Of a stretch of DNA of 6,334 nt, positions 5,199 to 6,334 are shown piece by piece (within the stretch, counting starts at the first letter, position 1; each line of letters begins with the position of its first letter). The stretch lies in contig JAJYXX010000095.1 in assembly GCA_021801545.1 (NCBI GenBank), positions 1 through 6,334 on the forward strand. Direction: 5' to 3'. The notes under the pieces are model-generated. The model saw only the letters and a list, made by a program, of their open reading frames with translations, ran no database searches and was not told where the DNA came from. The position numbers were made by a program, and so were the translations under genes. The DNA is from Chloroflexota bacterium. Its GTDB lineage: Bacteria; Chloroflexota; Limnocylindria; Limnocylindrales; CSP1-4.

Positions 5199-6263
5199 TC
5201 AGCTTCCAAGCCGGACCGGGAAGAGATGGAGGGCGTCCGGGCGGACCGCGAAACGGGCCCTGGCCGTCTCGCGCAGGGTCGCCGCAGGCCGGGCCTCGAT
5301 CACGGCCTTCATCGGGGGACCGCCGCTCGGGGCCAGGCTGACGACGACCCGCGGGCCAAGCGCCTCGATCACCTCGACGGTCGCTTCGAAGCCGATCGTC
5401 GATCCGTCGGCGGGCACCGTGCCGGCGAGGAGGATCTCCTCGGGCCGGATGCCGACGCGGACCGGTCCGTCGGCCGCCGGCACGCCTTCGACGACGAGCG
5501 GGCCCGCGCTCAGACGACCGCCTGAGACGACCCCGTCGAGGAGGTTCATCGCCGGGCTGCCCACGAACGAGCCGACGAATTCGCTCCGGGGGTGAGCGTA
5601 GATCTCGCCCGGGGCGCCCTGCTGCTCGATCCGCCCATCGCGCATCACGACCATGACGTCGGAGAGCGCCATCGCCTCCTCCTGGTCGTGGGTCACGTAG
5701 ACGACGGTCGCCCGCAGCTGCCGCTGGATGCGAAGCAGTTCGGTCCGCATCTCCACCCGCAGCTTGGCATCGAGGTTCGAGAGCGGTTCGTCGAACAGAA
5801 AGACGGAGGGCTCGCGGACGATGGCGCGCCCGATCGCGACCCGCTGCTGCTGGCCGCCCGACAGCGCCCCCGGCTTGCGGTCGAGCAGCTCGCCCAGCCC
5901 GAGCAGGTCGGCCGCCCACGAGATGCGCCGGCGCACCTCGGCCGGGTCGACGTGGCGCGCCCGGAGCCCGAAGGCGATGTTGTCGCGCACCTGCATGTGC
6001 GGGTAGAGCGCGTAGTTCTGGAAGACCATCGCGACATCGCGGTCCTTGGGCGGCAGCTTCGTGACGTCGCGCTCGCCGATGAAGATCCGACCGCCACTCG
6101 CCTCCTCGAGTCCGGCGATCATCCGGAGCGTGCTCGTCTTGCCGCAGCCGGACGGCCCGACGAGGACGACGAACTGACCGTCGGGGATCGCCAGATCGAT
6201 CGCCCGGACCGCCTCCAGCTCACCGTAGCGCTTGGTCAGCGTCTCGAGACGCACGCTCGCCAT
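5199..6263 (-). CDS. Carbohydrate ABC transporter ATP-binding protein (MalK/UgpC type)
   Basis: This 354-residue ATPase subunit energises a sugar or glycerol-phosphate-type importer at the inner face of the membrane. The nucleotide-binding domain is complete: Walker A GPSGCGKT (36-43), Q-loop Gln82 in FQNYALYPH, signature LSGGQQQR (134-141), Walker B FLFDEP with Asp158 and Glu159, a D-loop SNLDAKLR, and the switch His192 in THDQEEAM. After GSPAMNLL (235-242), about 110 residues form the C-terminal TOBE-like regulatory domain typical of MalK, UgpC and MsmK; overall length is normal. The ATG (6261-6263) overlaps the stop of the preceding permease as TGATG, and AAGG lies 4 bases upstream, so translation is coupled. 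The transported substrate cannot be deduced; such ATPases sometimes serve several importers. It ends 14 bp from the convergent glycosylase gene. Confidence 0.95.
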   Translation of the reverse strand: MASVRLETLTKRYGELEAVRAIDLAIPDGQFVVLVGPSGCGKTSTLRMIAGLEEASGGRIFIGERDVTKLPPKDRDVAMVFQNYALYPHMQVRDNIAFGLRARHVDPAEVRRRISWAADLLGLGELLDRKPGALSGGQQQRVAIGRAIVREPSVFLFDEPLSNLDAKLRVEMRTELLRIQRQLRATVVYVTHDQEEAMALSDVMVVMRDGRIEQQGAPGEIYAHPRSEFVGSFVGSPAMNLLDGVVSGGRLSAGPLVVEGVPAADGPVRVGIRPEEILLAGTVPADGSTIGFEATVEVIEALGPRVVVSLAPSGGPPMKAVIEARPAATLRETARARFAVRPDALHLFPVRLGS

Positions 6264-6334
6264 CAGACCTTCAGGCCTCCTCGGGAGATACCGCGGATGA
6301 GTCGCCTCTGGACGACGAAGCTCGCCACCAGGAC
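6263..6334 (-). CDS. Sugar ABC transporter permease (MalG type), C-terminal end (partial)
   Basis: Reading inward from the right edge on the minus strand gives 23 residues, VLVASFVVQRRLIRGISRGG followed by LKV, then TGA at 6265-6263. A hydrophobic end of a membrane helix followed by QR-x-x-(I/V)RG-(I/L)-x-x-G-x-(V/L)K is the standard C-terminus of MalG-like permeases, usually QRYFVRGLTAGAVKG. Its position directly before a MalK-type ATPase supports the call. Most of the gene is outside the window. Confidence 0.78.
   Translation of the reverse strand, partial: VLVASFVVQRRLIRGISRGGLKV

Overview
This is a high-GC bacterial window (roughly two thirds G+C or more, third codon positions mostly G or C). 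The layout and protein styles best fit Chloroflexota (for example a Limnocylindria-like soil or freshwater lineage) or Actinomycetota. No marker in the window fixes the taxon, so this is an inference. Real genes fill almost all of it; the many other long open frames are shadows caused by the base composition.

From left to right: the last 54 codons of a penicillin-acylase-family (S45) hydrolase (+ strand, ends at 167). Then comes an iron-sulfur assembly block read leftward on the minus strand from a well-formed promoter at 3584-3612: sufB (3517-2114), sufD (2117-717, ATGA overlap with sufB), a 179-bp spacer holding two strong hairpins, and a small Rieske [2Fe-2S] ferredoxin (537-199). The block begins at its own promoter and ends against a convergent gene, so sufC, sufS and sufU are not part of it and must lie elsewhere.

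The 338 bp between sufB and the next gene hold the promoter, a GC-rich inverted repeat, and a short minus-strand remnant of an RND efflux pump (about 3842-3654). Divergent from sufB is a 442-residue AlkZ/YcaQ-family winged-helix protein (3856-5184, +), a probable DNA glycosylase with a Gln-Phe-Asp catalytic motif. It runs convergently, with a 14-bp gap, into a minus-strand sugar-transport operon. Of that operon the window contains a MalK/UgpC-type ABC ATPase (6263-5199) and the last 23 residues of the preceding MalG-type permease, coupled by a TGATG stop/start overlap.

How they work together: SufB and SufD form the Fe-S scaffold with a SufC ATPase encoded elsewhere, and the Rieske protein is a plausible client or electron-transfer partner. 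The ATPase powers a carbohydrate importer whose permeases and binding protein lie beyond the right edge. The most unusual signals are an AT-rich, rare-codon, quasi-palindromic island in sufB centred on the active-site Cys codon, where mycobacterial SufB carries an intein, and the structured spacer between sufD and the Rieske gene.
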